Of a stretch of 64,000 nt of DNA, positions 63,601 through 64,000 are shown piece by piece (the first letter of the stretch is position 1; each line of letters opens with the position of its first letter). Both the position numbers and the translations under genes were made by a program. Below the pieces are notes generated by a model. That model did not search any database. It saw nothing but the letters and a program-made list of their open reading frames with translations, and was not told the DNA's origin. Location of the stretch: NCBI RefSeq assembly GCF_000350225.1, contig NW_005179047.1, forward strand, positions 94,115-158,114, read 5' to 3'. The DNA is from Chondrus crispus (Eukaryota; Rhodophyta; Florideophyceae; Gigartinales; Gigartinaceae).

Positions 63601-64000
63601 GTTTCAACTAATTGGCGATGGACAAGTGGTTTCAAAATTCGGCCGGATAGTTAGGATATGCCCCTATGATACCCTGTGATAAAGTGATAAAGAAAAGAGA
63701 TATCATGCGCACTATTTAATTATGTTGAAGGCTAATTTTTGTGACTTTTTCATTATTTTTGGTGATGATTTTTTTAACAGTGCATCAACAAGACCTGAGC
63801 ACGGGGAATAGAAGCTGAACGCCTTTTCTGGAGCAGCGCTGGGAACTAATAAGTGTGCGCATTGTCCGCACACAAAATACACGTGTCTCCCAAATGGTCT
63901 GTGCTGCCGAGGCCCCGGGCTGCGAAGTGTGCACCTCTTCTTAACTTGGATGCGAACACGGCGGCAGTTCGGGACAATTTGGGTAATCGACCAACGGCAC
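63601..64000. other. Upstream region of the linker gene, no gene recognised
   Basis: The A/T-rich sequence up to about 63790 may include regulatory sites of the linker gene. No coding frame or repeat was recognised to the window end. Confidence 0.5.

Noticed and set aside
1..64000. Bacterial or plastid origin of the window
   Set aside because: Ty3, Copia and CACTA elements, spliceosomal introns, a transit-peptide linker gene and a TATA box all indicate nuclear DNA; no plastid-type gene order is present.

Overview
The window looks like nuclear DNA of a mesophilic red alga; the species was not determined. The best marker is a nuclear-type phycobilisome linker gene with a plastid-transit-like leader (62321-63523, minus). 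A plastid-type GNAT gene with two short introns (58246-59133, minus), otherwise mostly uninterrupted frames, and a 99-N scaffold gap (54425-54523) fit a draft eukaryotic genome. Nothing suggests a bacterium or organelle.

Layout. About 1-50,150 is a nest of transposable elements. Names here are mine: E is a Ty3/gypsy chromovirus with LTRs of about 1,037 bp (TGTAGTGCAAT...ATTGCACTACA); F is a gag-plus-chromodomain LTR element with LTRs of about 587 bp; there is also a Copia element, the gag of a further gypsy-like element G, and a CACTA/EnSpm (tnp2) transposon. E lies at the left on plus (1-9375, cut by the window edge) and at the right on minus (5' LTR 40041-39006, gag-pol 38798-32100, probable 3' LTR 16220-15284). 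A solo E LTR sits at 46433-47476. F and Copia are each present as two separated halves: Copia 5' half 11060-13648 (minus) and 3' half 47750-49048 (plus); F 3' end 9376-11059 (plus) and 5' end 40042-47749 (minus).

The split target-site duplications show how this arose. Copia received F (TSD CTCTC), F received an E copy (TSD GGGAC), and one F LTR later received a solo E LTR (TSD GTCAA/TTGAC). A second E copy sat in G to the left. Inversion of about 31 kb between the two inverted E pol regions (or an assembly inversion at the same repeats) then separated both halves of Copia, F and the nested E. Joining the separated ends restores each element base for base.

Inside the inverted block, 18.5-29.7 kb holds a broken tnp2 transposase (25099-28193, plus), a basic nuclear-type ORF (23339-24451, minus) and host-like genes or fragments: a U2 snRNP A'-like LRR gene, a truncated P4-ATPase and a tRNA adenosine deaminase. 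Clusters of CGGAG/CTCCG motifs resembling CACTA subterminal repeats lie at both sides.

From 50 kb to the right end the DNA is more host-like: two small TIR elements, a triple-KH RNA-binding protein, a probable mitochondrial ribosomal S1-like protein (bS1m/MRPS28 type), the NSI/ycf52-type acetyltransferase, an unusual GNAT-NUDIX fusion, and the phycobilisome linker with a TATA box. These genes are not an operon; each seems to be its own transcription unit.
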